Notes: a model not told the origin generated them from the letters alone. A stretch of 64,000 nt of DNA from Ruminococcus bovis (GCF_005601135.1 NZ_CP039381.1:124001-188000), one strand, 5' to 3'; shown: positions 1 to 9,250, counted from the first letter of the stretch. Numbers and translations: made by a program.

Positions 1-1957
1 TTAATGCAACTTCGGTTTTACCAAAACCAACATCACCACAAAGTAATCTATCCATTGGAGCAAGTCGCTCCATATCACCTTTGATTTCATCAGTACATCG
101 CAATTGGTCAGGTGTTTCATCATACATAAACTTAGCTTCAAAGTCTCTTTGCCACTCACCGTCAGGTGAAAAAGCATAACCTTTTGCTTTCATTCGCTCT
201 GTATATAGCTTAGAAAGTTCCTTAGCCATATCCTTTACTGCTGAACGAACTCTGGTCTTTGCTTTCTGCCATTCACTGCCACCTAGTTTAGATAACTTTA
301 CATGTTCATTATCTCTAGGTCCAATGTATTTTGCTACCAAATCAAGCTGAGTTACCGGTACATAAAGTACATCACCTTTTGCATAAGTGATTTTGATATA
401 GTCTTTCTTTACACCTTGTACTTCTAGGTTATGAATACCACTAAATATACCTATACCATGGGTTGAATGTACTACATAGTCACCATTGTTTAATTCTGAT
501 AAAGAATAAATTTCTTGACCTTGCTTTTTTCTCTGTACTTTTCTCTTAGGCTTTTGTACTGACTGACCATATGTTATTAGGTGGAAGTCTGTTTGTAATA
601 ATTCAAAACCTGTTGACAAAGCACCTTCCATAACATAAATATTGCCTTGTTCTGCTTTCTTCAAATCTGTTACAAACTGTGCTTTAAAACCTTTTTCTTT
701 TAATTCTTCTGTAAGATTTCTACCGGACTTTTCCGTACCTGCAAGAATTGCAACAGTAGTTCTTTCCTTAAAGAATTCACTTAAATCTTCACAAAGTACA
801 GTTAATGAACCATTCCAAGGTGCTACTTGCTTTACATTAAATGAAACAATATCACTTAAAGGTAAATCAAAATGACCACTTGTAAAGTTATCCATAAAAA
901 TTGTATGTCTGGTGTTTACAATTTCCAGGAATTCCTTATAGTCCATTGAGAACTTATCAAGACCTCTGCAAAGAATACCATCTTCAAAGTATTCTTTCAT
1001 ATCCTCTTTATACTGAAATTCCATAGACTTTACTCTATCGGAAATATTGGTGTGTTCACTTATAAAGATAAAATCTTCTTCATCAACATAATCAAGGACA
1101 GTAGCAGGTTTCTTGTATATTAAAGAAATGTACTTATCAAGGATAGTTAGGTTTACACCATTAGCAATGTTTTCAGCCTCTCTATAGAGAGTTTCCTTTG
1201 CTTTTTCGGTTTTTTCACTTCTTAATAAATTAGCTTTCTTAACTATTTTTTCAGAAAGTTCTGCTTTGTTTTCCACAAGAATTTCATTTGATGGGGAAAG
1301 TAAAATACTATCTACCTTGTCAAATCTTCTTTGAGTAAGAATATCGAAATGGTTGATAGAGTCAATTTCATCACCCCAAAACTCTACACGAACAGGGTTT
1401 TCACTATCCGGTACAAATAAATCAAGAATACCACCTCTCAGTGCAAATTGACCTGTACCCTCAACCATATCAGTTCTTTCGTAACCAAGCAAATTAAGAG
1501 CCTCTACACATTGTTCTGTAGAGATTTGCTGACCTTGCTTTAGGTGAAGTGTAGCTTTTTTCAATACTTCCGGTGGAATAGTATATTGAAGTAATGCATC
1601 AATCGTACCTACCACAATATCACATTCACCTGTTAAAAGTTTTGTAAGCACCTTTAATCTTTGGTGTTCGTATTCCCTGGAAATACCACTAACTTCTCTA
1701 AAATTAAAGTCCCTTTGAGGATAAACACAAGCCTTGAAGCCCATCATACATAGGTCATTACAAATAACTTGTGCTTCCTTTTCATCACCGGCAACACAAA
1801 AAGCTCTGGCATCGTTATAATGACAGAGCGTTCCTATGATATTTGATTTAAAACCTGAATTAAGTGCAGTTACTGCAACTGCACCTTTTAACTTTGCATA
1901 AGAATTTAGTTTTTGAAAATTCTTTAACTGTGCAACACAATCAAATAAAAATTCCAT
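1..1957 (-). CDS. mfd: Transcription-repair coupling factor Mfd (N-terminal part, runs off window)
   Basis: Mfd is an ATP-dependent translocase that removes stalled RNA polymerase and recruits UvrA. The protein begins MEFLFDCVAQLKNF and contains the UvrB-like N-terminal region (FREVSGISREYEHQRLKVL, RGGILDLFVPDSENPVRVEF), then the RNA-polymerase-interacting CarD-like module (LNNGDYVVHSTHGIGIFSG), and ends at the window edge within the Walker A motif of the translocase domain (LLCGDVGFGKTEVAL). The C-terminal half is therefore outside the window. The chosen ATG follows AGGTGA closely. It is the last visible gene of the operon glmU-prs-pth-mfd, the arrangement known from Bacillus, with only 22 bases to pth. 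The whole visible reading frame is open. Confidence 0.95.
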   Translation of the reverse strand, partial: MEFLFDCVAQLKNFQKLNSYAKLKGAVAVTALNSGFKSNIIGTLCHYNDARAFCVAGDEKEAQVICNDLCMMGFKACVYPQRDFNFREVSGISREYEHQRLKVLTKLLTGECDIVVGTIDALLQYTIPPEVLKKATLHLKQGQQISTEQCVEALNLLGYERTDMVEGTGQFALRGGILDLFVPDSENPVRVEFWGDEIDSINHFDILTQRRFDKVDSILLSPSNEILVENKAELSEKIVKKANLLRSEKTEKAKETLYREAENIANGVNLTILDKYISLIYKKPATVLDYVDEEDFIFISEHTNISDRVKSMEFQYKEDMKEYFEDGILCRGLDKFSMDYKEFLEIVNTRHTIFMDNFTSGHFDLPLSDIVSFNVKQVAPWNGSLTVLCEDLSEFFKERTTVAILAGTEKSGRNLTEELKEKGFKAQFVTDLKKAEQGNIYVMEGALSTGFELLQTDFHLITYGQSVQKPKRKVQRKKQGQEIYSLSELNNGDYVVHSTHGIGIFSGIHNLEVQGVKKDYIKITYAKGDVLYVPVTQLDLVAKYIGPRDNEHVKLSKLGGSEWQKAKTRVRSAVKDMAKELSKLYTERMKAKGYAFSPDGEWQRDFEAKFMYDETPDQLRCTDEIKGDMERLAPMDRLLCGDVGFGKTEVAL

Positions 1958-1979
1958 TATTCACCTGCATATTATTAGG

Positions 1980-2576
1980 TTAGGAATTAAACAAATTCAT
2001 TGCCTTATCAACATTACCGTCAATAATATACTTAATAGCCTCACAACAATTATCGGCCATCTTATCAATAAGTTTAATTTCATCACCTGTAAATTTTGAA
2101 AGAACCCATGCAGCCAAATCATAGTCAGGATGAGGTTTCTTTCCTATACCTACCTTTATGCGAGGAAAAGTATCTTTACCACTTAGATAAATAATGTTCT
2201 TCACACCATTTTGTCCACCATGGCTACCTTTTCGGCGTATTCTCATCTTTCCAACATCAAGGGATATATCATCAAATATTAATATCACATTCTCAGGGGG
2301 GATTTTGTAGAAATTCATAGCCTCTACAACAGCTTGACCACTATTGTTCATATATGTCTGTGGTTTCATCAATAAAACTTTTTTACCGTCAATAGTACAT
2401 TCACCTACAAGTGACTTATACTTAATACGGTTTACATCACAAGAAAACTTTTCTGCGATTTTGTCAAGACAAATAAAACCTGTGTTGTGACGGGTATTCT
2501 CGTACTTTTTGTCCGGATTACCAAGACCAACAACCATATATTCAATAGAAGAACTAAATTTCTTTTTACCAAACAT
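1980..2576 (-). CDS. pth: Peptidyl-tRNA hydrolase
   Basis: Pth hydrolyses peptidyl-tRNA released from stalled ribosomes, freeing tRNA. The protein has the family landmarks VVGLGNPDKKYENTRHNTGF (catalytic His in TRHN), KPQTYMNNSG, and DDISLDVGKMRIRRKGSHGG with HGGQNGVKN. I start at the ATG giving MFGKKKF because AGGTGA lies five bases upstream; an in-frame upstream ATG ten codons earlier lacks a good site. Length 198 residues is normal for the family, with a short extra N-terminal leader. It lies between prs and mfd, all on the minus strand, as in Bacillus, where the same gene is called spoVC. Confidence 0.95.
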   Translation of the reverse strand: MFGKKKFSSSIEYMVVGLGNPDKKYENTRHNTGFICLDKIAEKFSCDVNRIKYKSLVGECTIDGKKVLLMKPQTYMNNSGQAVVEAMNFYKIPPENVILIFDDISLDVGKMRIRRKGSHGGQNGVKNIIYLSGKDTFPRIKVGIGKKPHPDYDLAAWVLSKFTGDEIKLIDKMADNCCEAIKYIIDGNVDKAMNLFNS

Positions 2577-2640
2577 TTTATCACCTAAAAAATAAAGGGG
2601 CACTAAAGCGTACCCCTTAAAAAGTTAAAATAATTATCAA

Positions 2641-3600
2641 TTATGAGTTAATTGGAGAAACCGGCTTGTCAGAATAAATTCTTTCAATAGCTTCTGCAAA
2701 TACAGGAGCAACAGGAAGAATAGTGAACTTATCAAGCATCTTGTCTTCTGGGATAGGCACTGTATCAAGAAGAACAACTTCCTTAATAGGACTCTTCTTA
2801 ATTCTGTCAATAGCAGGACCTGATAGAACTGCGTGTGTAGCACAAGCAGTAACATCAACAGCACCACCCTTTTCGATGATAGCTTCAGCAGCGTTACATA
2901 GTGTACCGGCTGTATCAATCATATCATCAACTAGGATAACTCTCTTACCCTTAGCATCACCAATAATGTTCATAACTTCAGAAACATTAGCTTTCTGGCG
3001 TCTCTTATCAATAATAGCAAGACCACAACCGATTTTAGCTGCAAAGTTTCTTGCTCTTGTAACTGAACCAAGGTCTGGGGAAACAACAACATAATCATCT
3101 GCGTTTGTACCCATCTTTTCTCTCATATGTGCTGCAAGGATTGGAGCACCGATTAGGTGGTCAACAGGAATGTTGAAGAAGCCCTGAATCTGATTTGCAT
3201 GAAGATCCATTGTTAGGATTCTGTCAGCACCGGCAGCAGTAATAATATCTGCACAAAGTTTAGCTGAGATTGGATCTCTAGCCTTTGCTTTTCTGTCCTG
3301 ACGAGCATAACCGAAGTAAGGCATAACTGCAGTAATTCTACCGGCAGAAGCTCTCTTCATAGCATCAATCATAATTAGCATTTCCATAAGATTATCATTT
3401 ACAGGTGTACATGTTGACTGTACAATAAAGCAATCAGAACCTCTTACAGACTCGTTAAGTGAAACTGCAATTTCACCATCAGAGAATGTACAGCAATTGC
3501 TTTTTCCAAGTGGAAGTCCAAGACAACCTGCGATTCCCTGTGCTACATCTTTGTTAGATGAGCCGGAGAAAATCTTAATGTCTTTACCATTGAAATTCAT
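2641..3600 (-). CDS. prs: Ribose-phosphate pyrophosphokinase
   Basis: PRPP synthetase makes phosphoribosyl pyrophosphate from ribose 5-phosphate and ATP for nucleotide, His and Trp synthesis. The sequence shows the flexible-loop and ATP-binding region (MPYFGYARQDRKAKARDPIS), the metal-binding DLHANQIQGFFNIPVDHL and the PRPP loop VILVDDMIDTAGT. At 319 residues it matches the usual length. It is downstream of glmU with a 67-base gap and upstream of pth, consistent with one housekeeping operon read from a promoter beyond glmU. Nothing in it looks degenerate. Confidence 0.97.
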   Translation of the reverse strand: MNFNGKDIKIFSGSSNKDVAQGIAGCLGLPLGKSNCCTFSDGEIAVSLNESVRGSDCFIVQSTCTPVNDNLMEMLIMIDAMKRASAGRITAVMPYFGYARQDRKAKARDPISAKLCADIITAAGADRILTMDLHANQIQGFFNIPVDHLIGAPILAAHMREKMGTNADDYVVVSPDLGSVTRARNFAAKIGCGLAIIDKRRQKANVSEVMNIIGDAKGKRVILVDDMIDTAGTLCNAAEAIIEKGGAVDVTACATHAVLSGPAIDRIKKSPIKEVVLLDTVPIPEDKMLDKFTILPVAPVFAEAIERIYSDKPVSPINS

Positions 3601-3667
3601 TTTTTAATCCCCTTACCTATGTTTGTTTTTAGTTTATATATAAAATTTAACAAGTAAATTTAATACC

Positions 3668-4414
3668 TTATTTATAACCTTTGCTCTTAGCGATTTCGTT
3701 AAGTTCCTTTAACTGTTCAGGGTCATTAGCACCTAAAACAGTATCCGGATTGTCGGAAACAAATGCTGAAACAACTTCATTCTTATCTAATAGAAGTTTT
3801 AGTGCATCAGGAAGGTAATATTCCTTAGCATTGTTATCACTTTTAATTTCACCTAAAACTGAAAGTAACTTTTCGCAGTTAAACCAGAAACCACCTGAGT
3901 TGATTTCATTAATTTTCTTTTCTTCTTCATTACAATCTTTCTGCTCAACAATCTTTAGGAAATTGTCATTTTCATCTCTGACAATTCTGCCGTAACCTGT
4001 AGGGTCAGAAACTTTAGCTGAAATTACTGTTGCAACACTACCCTTCTCTGTATGAAGAGCAAGTGCATCGGAAATAGTCTTTGCATCCATAAAAGGAGCA
4101 TCACCATTAAGAATAACAACATTGCCACTGTGCTTTTCCAAAAAGTCCTTAGCCATCATAACTGCATGACCTGTACCAAGACGCTCAGCCTGATAAACAG
4201 TTTCTACTTCAAAAGGAAGCGTACTTACAAATTCATCAATACATTCCTTCTTGTAGCCTTTTACTACACATATGTCATCAACACCGGCTGACTTTACTGA
4301 GTCGATAACCCATCTTAACATTGGCTTTCCCAAAACTTCTGACATTGGTTTAGGAAGGTTACTTTTCATTCTTTTACCTTCGCCACCTGCCAAAATAATT
4401 GCACAGTTACTCAT
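3668..4414 (-). CDS. glmU: GlmU-type UDP-GlcNAc pyrophosphorylase, uridylyltransferase domain only
   Basis: The protein (248 residues, from MSNCAIILAGGEGKRM) has the nucleotidyltransferase signature AGGEGKRMKSNLPKPMSEVLGKPM, the sugar/UTP-binding AERLGTGHAVMMA and NGDAPFMDAKT, and the IVEQKDCNEEEKKINEINSG region typical of the GlmU N-terminal domain. The second, left-handed beta-helix acetyltransferase domain of canonical GlmU (about 450 residues) is absent: the gene stops and prs follows after 67 bases. The gene order identifies it as gcaD/glmU. GlcNAc-1-P would have to be made by a separate acetyltransferase, or the enzyme uses a different sugar-1-phosphate. Start chosen at the ATG following GAGAGAG. 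Confidence 0.85.
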   Translation of the reverse strand: MSNCAIILAGGEGKRMKSNLPKPMSEVLGKPMLRWVIDSVKSAGVDDICVVKGYKKECIDEFVSTLPFEVETVYQAERLGTGHAVMMAKDFLEKHSGNVVILNGDAPFMDAKTISDALALHTEKGSVATVISAKVSDPTGYGRIVRDENDNFLKIVEQKDCNEEEKKINEINSGGFWFNCEKLLSVLGEIKSDNNAKEYYLPDALKLLLDKNEVVSAFVSDNPDTVLGANDPEQLKELNEIAKSKGYK

Positions 4415-4460
4415 AATATTACTCTCTCTTTCTATGCTATACACATAATAAGACACTACT

Positions 4461-4488
4461 ATTATCCCACAATTCCTCAAATTTTCAA
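4461..4488 (-). promoter_or_regulatory. Sigma-A-type promoter of the glmU-prs-pth-mfd operon
   Basis: On the minus strand a TTGAAA -35 box and a GATAAT -10 box are separated by 16 bases, about 50 bases ahead of the glmU start. Direct sequence match only. Confidence 0.55.
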
Positions 4489-4593
4489 GTACAAATCCAA
4501 AAAAACTGAAAAAATTCTTAAATTTTTAACATATTACACAATATATATTACAAAAAATCTCCACTTTTTATAAGAAATATTTTTCCAAAAATG

Positions 4594-4622
4594 TGGCTAT
4601 TTTTTTATTTTTTTGTTATAAT
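4594..4622 (+). promoter_or_regulatory. Extended -10 promoter of ppdK
   Basis: TATAAT preceded by TGT forms an extended -10 element; the -35 (TGGCTA, 17 bases upstream) is weak. A small hairpin (CTGCA/TGCAG, around 4643-4660) lies in the leader before the AGGAGG-type ribosome binding site of ppdK. Confidence 0.6.
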
Positions 4623-4708
4623 TATTCCTAGACTAAGAAAGTCTGCAATAAAACTGCAGGTGAATTACTTAGTGGTTAATTTTATACTTTTACAGGAGGA
4701 TTCAAACT

Positions 4709-7339
4709 ATGAGTCACAAGTATGTGTACCTTTTTAAAGAAGGTAACAAGGACATGCGTAATCTTCTAGGCGGTAAGGGTGCTAACCTAGCTGAAATGAC
4801 AGGTCTAGGCCTACCAGTACCACAGGGCTTCACAATTACAACAGAAGCTTGTACAAAGTACTATGAAGATGGCAGAAAGATCAATGATGAAATCCAGGCT
4901 GAAATCATGGAATACATCATCAAGATGGAAGAAATCACAGGTAAGAAGTTTGGTGATAAGGAAAACCCACTACTAGTTTCTGTTCGTTCAGGTGCTAGAG
5001 CTTCTATGCCAGGTATGATGGATACAATCCTTAACCTAGGTCTAAACGAAGATGTTGTTGCTGTTATGGCTGAAAAGTCAAACAACCCTCGTTGGGCATG
5101 GGACTGCTACAGAAGATTCATTCAGATGTATTCTGACGTAGTTATGGAAGTTGGTAAGAAGTACTTTGAAGTTCTTATCGACGAAATGAAAGATAAGAAG
5201 GGTGTTACTCAGGACGTTGAACTAACTGCTGAAGATCTACAGGAACTAGCAGAACAGTTCAAGGCTGAATACAAGAAGCAGATTGGCGTTGACTTCCCTA
5301 CTGATCCTAAGGAACAGCTAATGGGCGCTATTGAAGCTGTATTCCGTTCATGGGATAACCCTAGAGCTAACGTTTATAGAAGAGATAACGATATTCCTTA
5401 TTCATGGGGTACTGCAGTTAACGTACAGGCAATGGCATTCGGTAACATGGGTGACGATTGTGGTACAGGTGTTGCATTTACAAGAGACCCATCAACAGGT
5501 GCTAAGGGTCTATTCGGTGAATTCCTAACAAACGCACAGGGCGAAGACGTTGTTGCAGGTGTTCGTACACCAATGCACATTTCTGAAATGGAACAGAAGT
5601 TCCCAGAAGCATTCGCACAGTTCAAGACAGTTTGTAAGACTCTAGAAGATCACTACAGAGATATGCAGGATATGGAATTTACTGTTGAACACGGTAAGCT
5701 ATATATGCTACAGACAAGAAACGGTAAGAGAACAGCTCAGGCTGCTCTAAAGATTGCTTGTGACCTAGTTGACGAAGGCATGAGAACAGAAGAAGAAGCT
5801 GTTGCAATGATCGACCCTCGTAACCTAGACACACTACTTCACCCACAGTTTGATGCTACAGCTCTAAAGGCTGCTACACCAATGGGTAAGGGTCTTGGCG
5901 CTTCTCCAGGTGCTGCTTGTGGTAAGATCGTATTCACAGCTGATGACGCTACTGCTTGGGCAGAAAAAGGCGAAAAGGTTGTTCTAGTTAGACTAGAAAC
6001 ATCTCCTGAAGACATCACAGGTATGAAGGCTGCTGAAGGTATCCTAACAGTTCGTGGTGGTATGACATCTCACGCTGCTGTTGTTGCTCGTGGTATGGGT
6101 ACTTGCTGTGTATCCGGTTGTTCAGACATCAACATGGATGAAGACAACAAGGTATTCACACTAGCAGGTAAGGAATTCCACGAAGGCGATCCAATTTCAA
6201 TTGACGGTTCAACAGGTAACATTTATGATGGTATCATCCCAACAGTTCCTGCTTCAATCGCCGGTGAATTTGGTAGAATTATGACTTGGGCTGACAAGTA
6301 CAGAACTCTAAAGGTTAGAACAAATGCTGATACACCAGAAGATGCTAAGAGAGCTAAGGAACTAGGTGCTGAAGGTATTGGTCTATGCCGTACAGAACAC
6401 ATGTTCTTCGAAGAATCAAGAATTGCTGCATTCAGAGAAATGATCTGTGCAGATACAGTTGAAGAAAGAGAAAAGGCTCTAGATAAGATTATGCCATATC
6501 AGCAGGGCGACTTTGAAGCTCTATATGAAGCTCTAGAAGGTAACCCAGTTACTATTCGTTTCCTAGATCCTCCTCTACACGAATTCGTACCAACTGAAGA
6601 AGCTGACATCGAAGCTCTAGCTAAGGCTCAGGGTAAGACAGTTGATCAGATTAAGGCTATTATCAACAGCCTACACGAATTCAACCCAATGATGGGTCAC
6701 CGTGGTTGTCGTCTAGCAGTTACATATCCTGAAATTGCTAAGATGCAGACAAAGGCAGTTATCAGAGCTGCTCTAAACGTATCTAAGGCTCATCCTGATT
6801 GGAACTTAGTTCCTGAAATTATGATCCCACTAGTTGGTGATGTTAAGGAACTTAAGTTCGTAAAGAAAGTTGTTGTTGAAACAGCTGACGCTGAAATTGC
6901 TGCTGCAGGTGCAGATCTAAAATACGAAGTTGGTACAATGATCGAAATCCCAAGAGCTGCTCTAACAGCTGACGAAATCGCTAAGGAAGCTGAATTCTTC
7001 TGCTTCGGTACTAACGACCTAACACAGATGACATTTGGTTTCTCAAGAGACGATGCAGGTAAGTTCCTAGATTCTTACTATGACAACAAGATTTATGAAA
7101 ACGATCCATTTGCTAAGCTAGACCAGACCGGTGTTGGCAAACTAATGGAAATGGCTGTTGAACTAGGTAAAAAAGTTAGACCAGATATGCACTGCGGTAT
7201 CTGTGGTGAACATGGTGGTGACCCAACATCTGTTGAGTTCTGTCATAAGATTGGTCTAGATTATGTATCTTGCTCACCATTCAGAGTTCCAATCGCAAGA
7301 CTTGCTGCTGCTCAGGCTGCTATTGCCGAAAAGAACTAA
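4709..7339 (+). CDS. ppdK: Pyruvate, phosphate dikinase
   Basis: PPDK interconverts pyruvate, ATP and phosphate with PEP, AMP and pyrophosphate; in anaerobic Clostridia it works in glycolysis and gluconeogenesis. The 876-residue protein has the N-terminal ATP-grasp start (LLGGKGANLAEMTGLGLPVP), the phospho-histidine swivel motif GGMTSHAAVVARGMGTCCVSG near residue 455, and the C-terminal PEP barrel with GTNDLTQMTFGFSRDD and the CGICGEHGGDP loop. A strong AGGAGG site precedes the ATG. Codon use is extreme: leucine is almost always CTA, and lysine mostly AAG, suggesting very high expression. It is monocistronic, followed directly by a terminator. Confidence 0.97.
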   Translation: MSHKYVYLFKEGNKDMRNLLGGKGANLAEMTGLGLPVPQGFTITTEACTKYYEDGRKINDEIQAEIMEYIIKMEEITGKKFGDKENPLLVSVRSGARASMPGMMDTILNLGLNEDVVAVMAEKSNNPRWAWDCYRRFIQMYSDVVMEVGKKYFEVLIDEMKDKKGVTQDVELTAEDLQELAEQFKAEYKKQIGVDFPTDPKEQLMGAIEAVFRSWDNPRANVYRRDNDIPYSWGTAVNVQAMAFGNMGDDCGTGVAFTRDPSTGAKGLFGEFLTNAQGEDVVAGVRTPMHISEMEQKFPEAFAQFKTVCKTLEDHYRDMQDMEFTVEHGKLYMLQTRNGKRTAQAALKIACDLVDEGMRTEEEAVAMIDPRNLDTLLHPQFDATALKAATPMGKGLGASPGAACGKIVFTADDATAWAEKGEKVVLVRLETSPEDITGMKAAEGILTVRGGMTSHAAVVARGMGTCCVSGCSDINMDEDNKVFTLAGKEFHEGDPISIDGSTGNIYDGIIPTVPASIAGEFGRIMTWADKYRTLKVRTNADTPEDAKRAKELGAEGIGLCRTEHMFFEESRIAAFREMICADTVEEREKALDKIMPYQQGDFEALYEALEGNPVTIRFLDPPLHEFVPTEEADIEALAKAQGKTVDQIKAIINSLHEFNPMMGHRGCRLAVTYPEIAKMQTKAVIRAALNVSKAHPDWNLVPEIMIPLVGDVKELKFVKKVVVETADAEIAAAGADLKYEVGTMIEIPRAALTADEIAKEAEFFCFGTNDLTQMTFGFSRDDAGKFLDSYYDNKIYENDPFAKLDQTGVGKLMEMAVELGKKVRPDMHCGICGEHGGDPTSVEFCHKIGLDYVSCSPFRVPIARLAAAQAAIAEKN

Positions 7340-7362
7340 TCACTACTTGTAAAAGTATTTTA

Positions 7363-7394
7363 GGGGGTTGTCCGTAAGGGCAACCTCCATTTTT
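7363..7394 (+). terminator. Rho-independent terminator of ppdK
   Basis: A ten-pair stem (GGGGGTTGTC with GGCAACCTCC, two wobble pairs), loop CGTAAG, then a T-run. It begins 23 bases after the ppdK stop. Confidence 0.9.
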
Positions 7395-7421
7395 ATTATG
7401 CACATTTTTTTGGGTACAAAA

Positions 7422-7450
7422 AAGGACTATTGCAAGAAGCAATAGTCCTT
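7422..7450 (-). terminator. Terminator of the lipoprotein gene 7466-7990
   Basis: Perfect 12-base-pair stem (AAGGACTATTGC and complement, five-base loop). On the minus strand it is followed by seven T residues, so it terminates the convergent lipoprotein gene. Confidence 0.88.
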
Positions 7451-7465
7451 AATTATTATTTAATT

Positions 7466-7990
7466 TTAGTTAAGTGACATACTGAAGATTTTCTTATCTT
7501 CCCCACCTGTTGACTTATAAGTAAAAGTAACTGTTAAAAGTCCCATCTTTGAGTTATTAGGGTCTTCCTCAATATGAGCATCTGTACATTTTACTGAATC
7601 AACCTGATTGTTAACTGCAGTTGTGATTTCTTTCTTTAGCTTAGCATTTAGCTGGTCAGTAACTTTACCGTTAGCAGTTGACATAATCTTAAGTGCATCA
7701 CTACCTGTTGTTTTGCCGTCCTTAGTTGTCTTTGGAGAGGCAATAACAAAGTAAACTTTCTGCTCAATAGTTTCATAATTTGTTGGGAACTTATCAGTAT
7801 CAACCTGTGGCTGAGATACTGTAGCATTCTCTACATTATCAGTATTCTGCTGAACTGTATCACCCTCAGATACATAAGTACCTTGAGTGCTACTTGAGTT
7901 ATCCTCATCATTACAACCTGCAAACAACATCATAGTTGTAAAGGCAACTAAACAAAGTGATAGTGCCAAAATCTTTTTCATAAATTTCAT
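7466..7990 (-). CDS. Predicted lipoprotein of unknown function
   Basis: The 174-residue protein starts MKFMKKILALSLCLVAF, a type II signal peptide ending in lipobox LFAGC, then a Ser/Thr/Gln-rich linker. The mature part (residues about 60-174) is soluble and has no motif I recognise; it ends KIFSMSLN. AAAGGA lies eight bases ahead of the chosen ATG; a longer reading frame begins 20 codons earlier but has no site. It is a single-gene unit with its own terminator. Surface anchoring is inferred from the lipobox; function unknown. Confidence 0.75.
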   Translation of the reverse strand: MKFMKKILALSLCLVAFTTMMLFAGCNDEDNSSSTQGTYVSEGDTVQQNTDNVENATVSQPQVDTDKFPTNYETIEQKVYFVIASPKTTKDGKTTGSDALKIMSTANGKVTDQLNAKLKKEITTAVNNQVDSVKCTDAHIEEDPNNSKMGLLTVTFTYKSTGGEDKKIFSMSLN

Positions 7991-8057
7991 TTTGTTTTCC
8001 TTTCTAAATAAATGTTCTTTCCTATTATAATAACACAAAATTGTGAACAATTCTATA

Positions 8058-8085
8058 TTTTCTCTTTATTTTATTTGCACAAATT
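8058..8085. repeat. Left target-site duplication of IS copy 1
   Basis: 26 of 28 bases match 9223-9250 on the other side of the IS; the shared core starts TTCTCTTTATTTTATTTGCA. The two mismatches are at the outer left end. Confidence 0.85.
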
Positions 8086-9222
8086 CTGTGTTGTAAATAG
8101 ATATGACCCATTTTAGGGTAAAAATAAAATACGATTTAATATTTCGCTTGTTTTACTGACTTTTGATTATGAATATTAATTAATGAATGGATTTCAATTC
8201 TAACTTTTCACTCAATAACTGCATTGGACTCTTGTAATCAAGTGTTCTCATTGTTTTGTTATTACTCCATTCCAAATGTCCTTTTAATTTTGTGTTTAAT
8301 TCTTCAATATTTCTGAATGTTTCCCATTCATAGAAATATCTTTGGTCGTTTCTATGACTTCTTTCTACCTTTCCGTTGTGCCAAGGTGTTCGTGGTGGTA
8401 TTAATTTATGATTTATACCTAGTTTGTTTAATTCTATTTCAAAAGGACTTTTCACTTCACTGCTCTGATATTTATATGTGAACTCTATTCCGTTATCTGT
8501 TTGAATAGTCTGTATTTTAAACGGAAATTCTTTCAATAACATTTTCAAGAATTTGGTTGAGTTTTCAGGTGTATGTTCTTCAAACCCATATACAAATCTC
8601 ATCCTTGTACATTCATCTATTGCAGTCCATTGATAAAAATGCTTTCCGTCCCTTAAAGCCTTACCTCTTAAGCAATTATATGGCACTTCTTTTACATCTA
8701 TCTGCACCTTTTCTCCAGGTATTAACAGTTCGGATATCTTCTATGCTTACGGCTCTTTTTCTTGGTCTTTTTATATTTTACTAAGCCCATTCTTTTAGCT
8801 GCATATATCATTCCTGAGTAGCTTCTTGTATATCCTTTTCTCTTTAAATCACTGTATACTCCATCCCATCCATATCTTTCATAGCACTTTTTGAAAGAAT
8901 TTCTAATTTGTCTTTCTTCTCTTTTTGTGTGCCTGTTAGGATGACTATGTGGTCTGTGTGATTTAGGCAATAGCGATTGCCAGGTACCGTCATATTGTTT
9001 ACACCATCTCTTTACGCTTGAAAGACTTACACCGTACATTCTACTTGCTTTGCTTTTCCTTTTTTAGTGCGTATTTTACTATGGCTTGCTTTTCTTTGCT
9101 TCTTGTGTTATCATATTCATGAGGAGTACTTCTTTCTTAGGTTAATGTTTTTGAGCGATTCCATTATACCATATTTTGAAGTTACTCCTCTTTTTTATTG
9201 GGTCATATCATTTTAGCACATA
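8086..9222 (-). mobile_element. Insertion sequence, copy 1 (IS1202-like by its long target repeats)
   Basis: The element is about 1.14 kb, with imperfect terminal inverted repeats sharing GATATGACCCA just inside each end, tips reading TATGTGCT and CTGTGTTG inward. It is nearly identical to copy 2 at 37802-38939; when the single-base losses of each transposase are counted, both copies had the same 1141-base length. It is flanked by direct repeats of about 28 bases, unusually long for a DDE transposon but known for the IS1202 family. It encodes one transposase, now frameshifted. Confidence 0.9.
8180..9120 (-). pseudogene. IS transposase, copy 1, frameshifted
   Basis: The product would be a 314-residue helix-turn-helix plus DDE (rve) transposase: N-terminal HTH (YGVSLSSVKRWCKQYDGTW), catalytic D in VQIDVKEVPYN, second D in IQTDNGIEF, and E in GKVERSHRNDQRYF. 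Compared with copy 2 this copy has lost one base in an A-run near 9097, two bases near 9055-9065 and one near 8725, so the frame is broken into pieces read from 9039 and 8707. Each break is intact in copy 2, which allows reconstruction of the full enzyme. Confidence 0.88.
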
Positions 9223-9250
9223 CATTCTCTTTATTTTATTTGCACAAATT
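9223..9250. repeat. Right target-site duplication of IS copy 1
   Basis: Partner of 8058-8085. The repeat length equals that around copy 2 (28 bases), which argues against chance similarity. Confidence 0.85.

Noticed and set aside
2637..2918. Open frame inside prs in another frame
   Set aside because: Lies wholly within a well-conserved gene and shows only low-complexity Leu-rich sequence.
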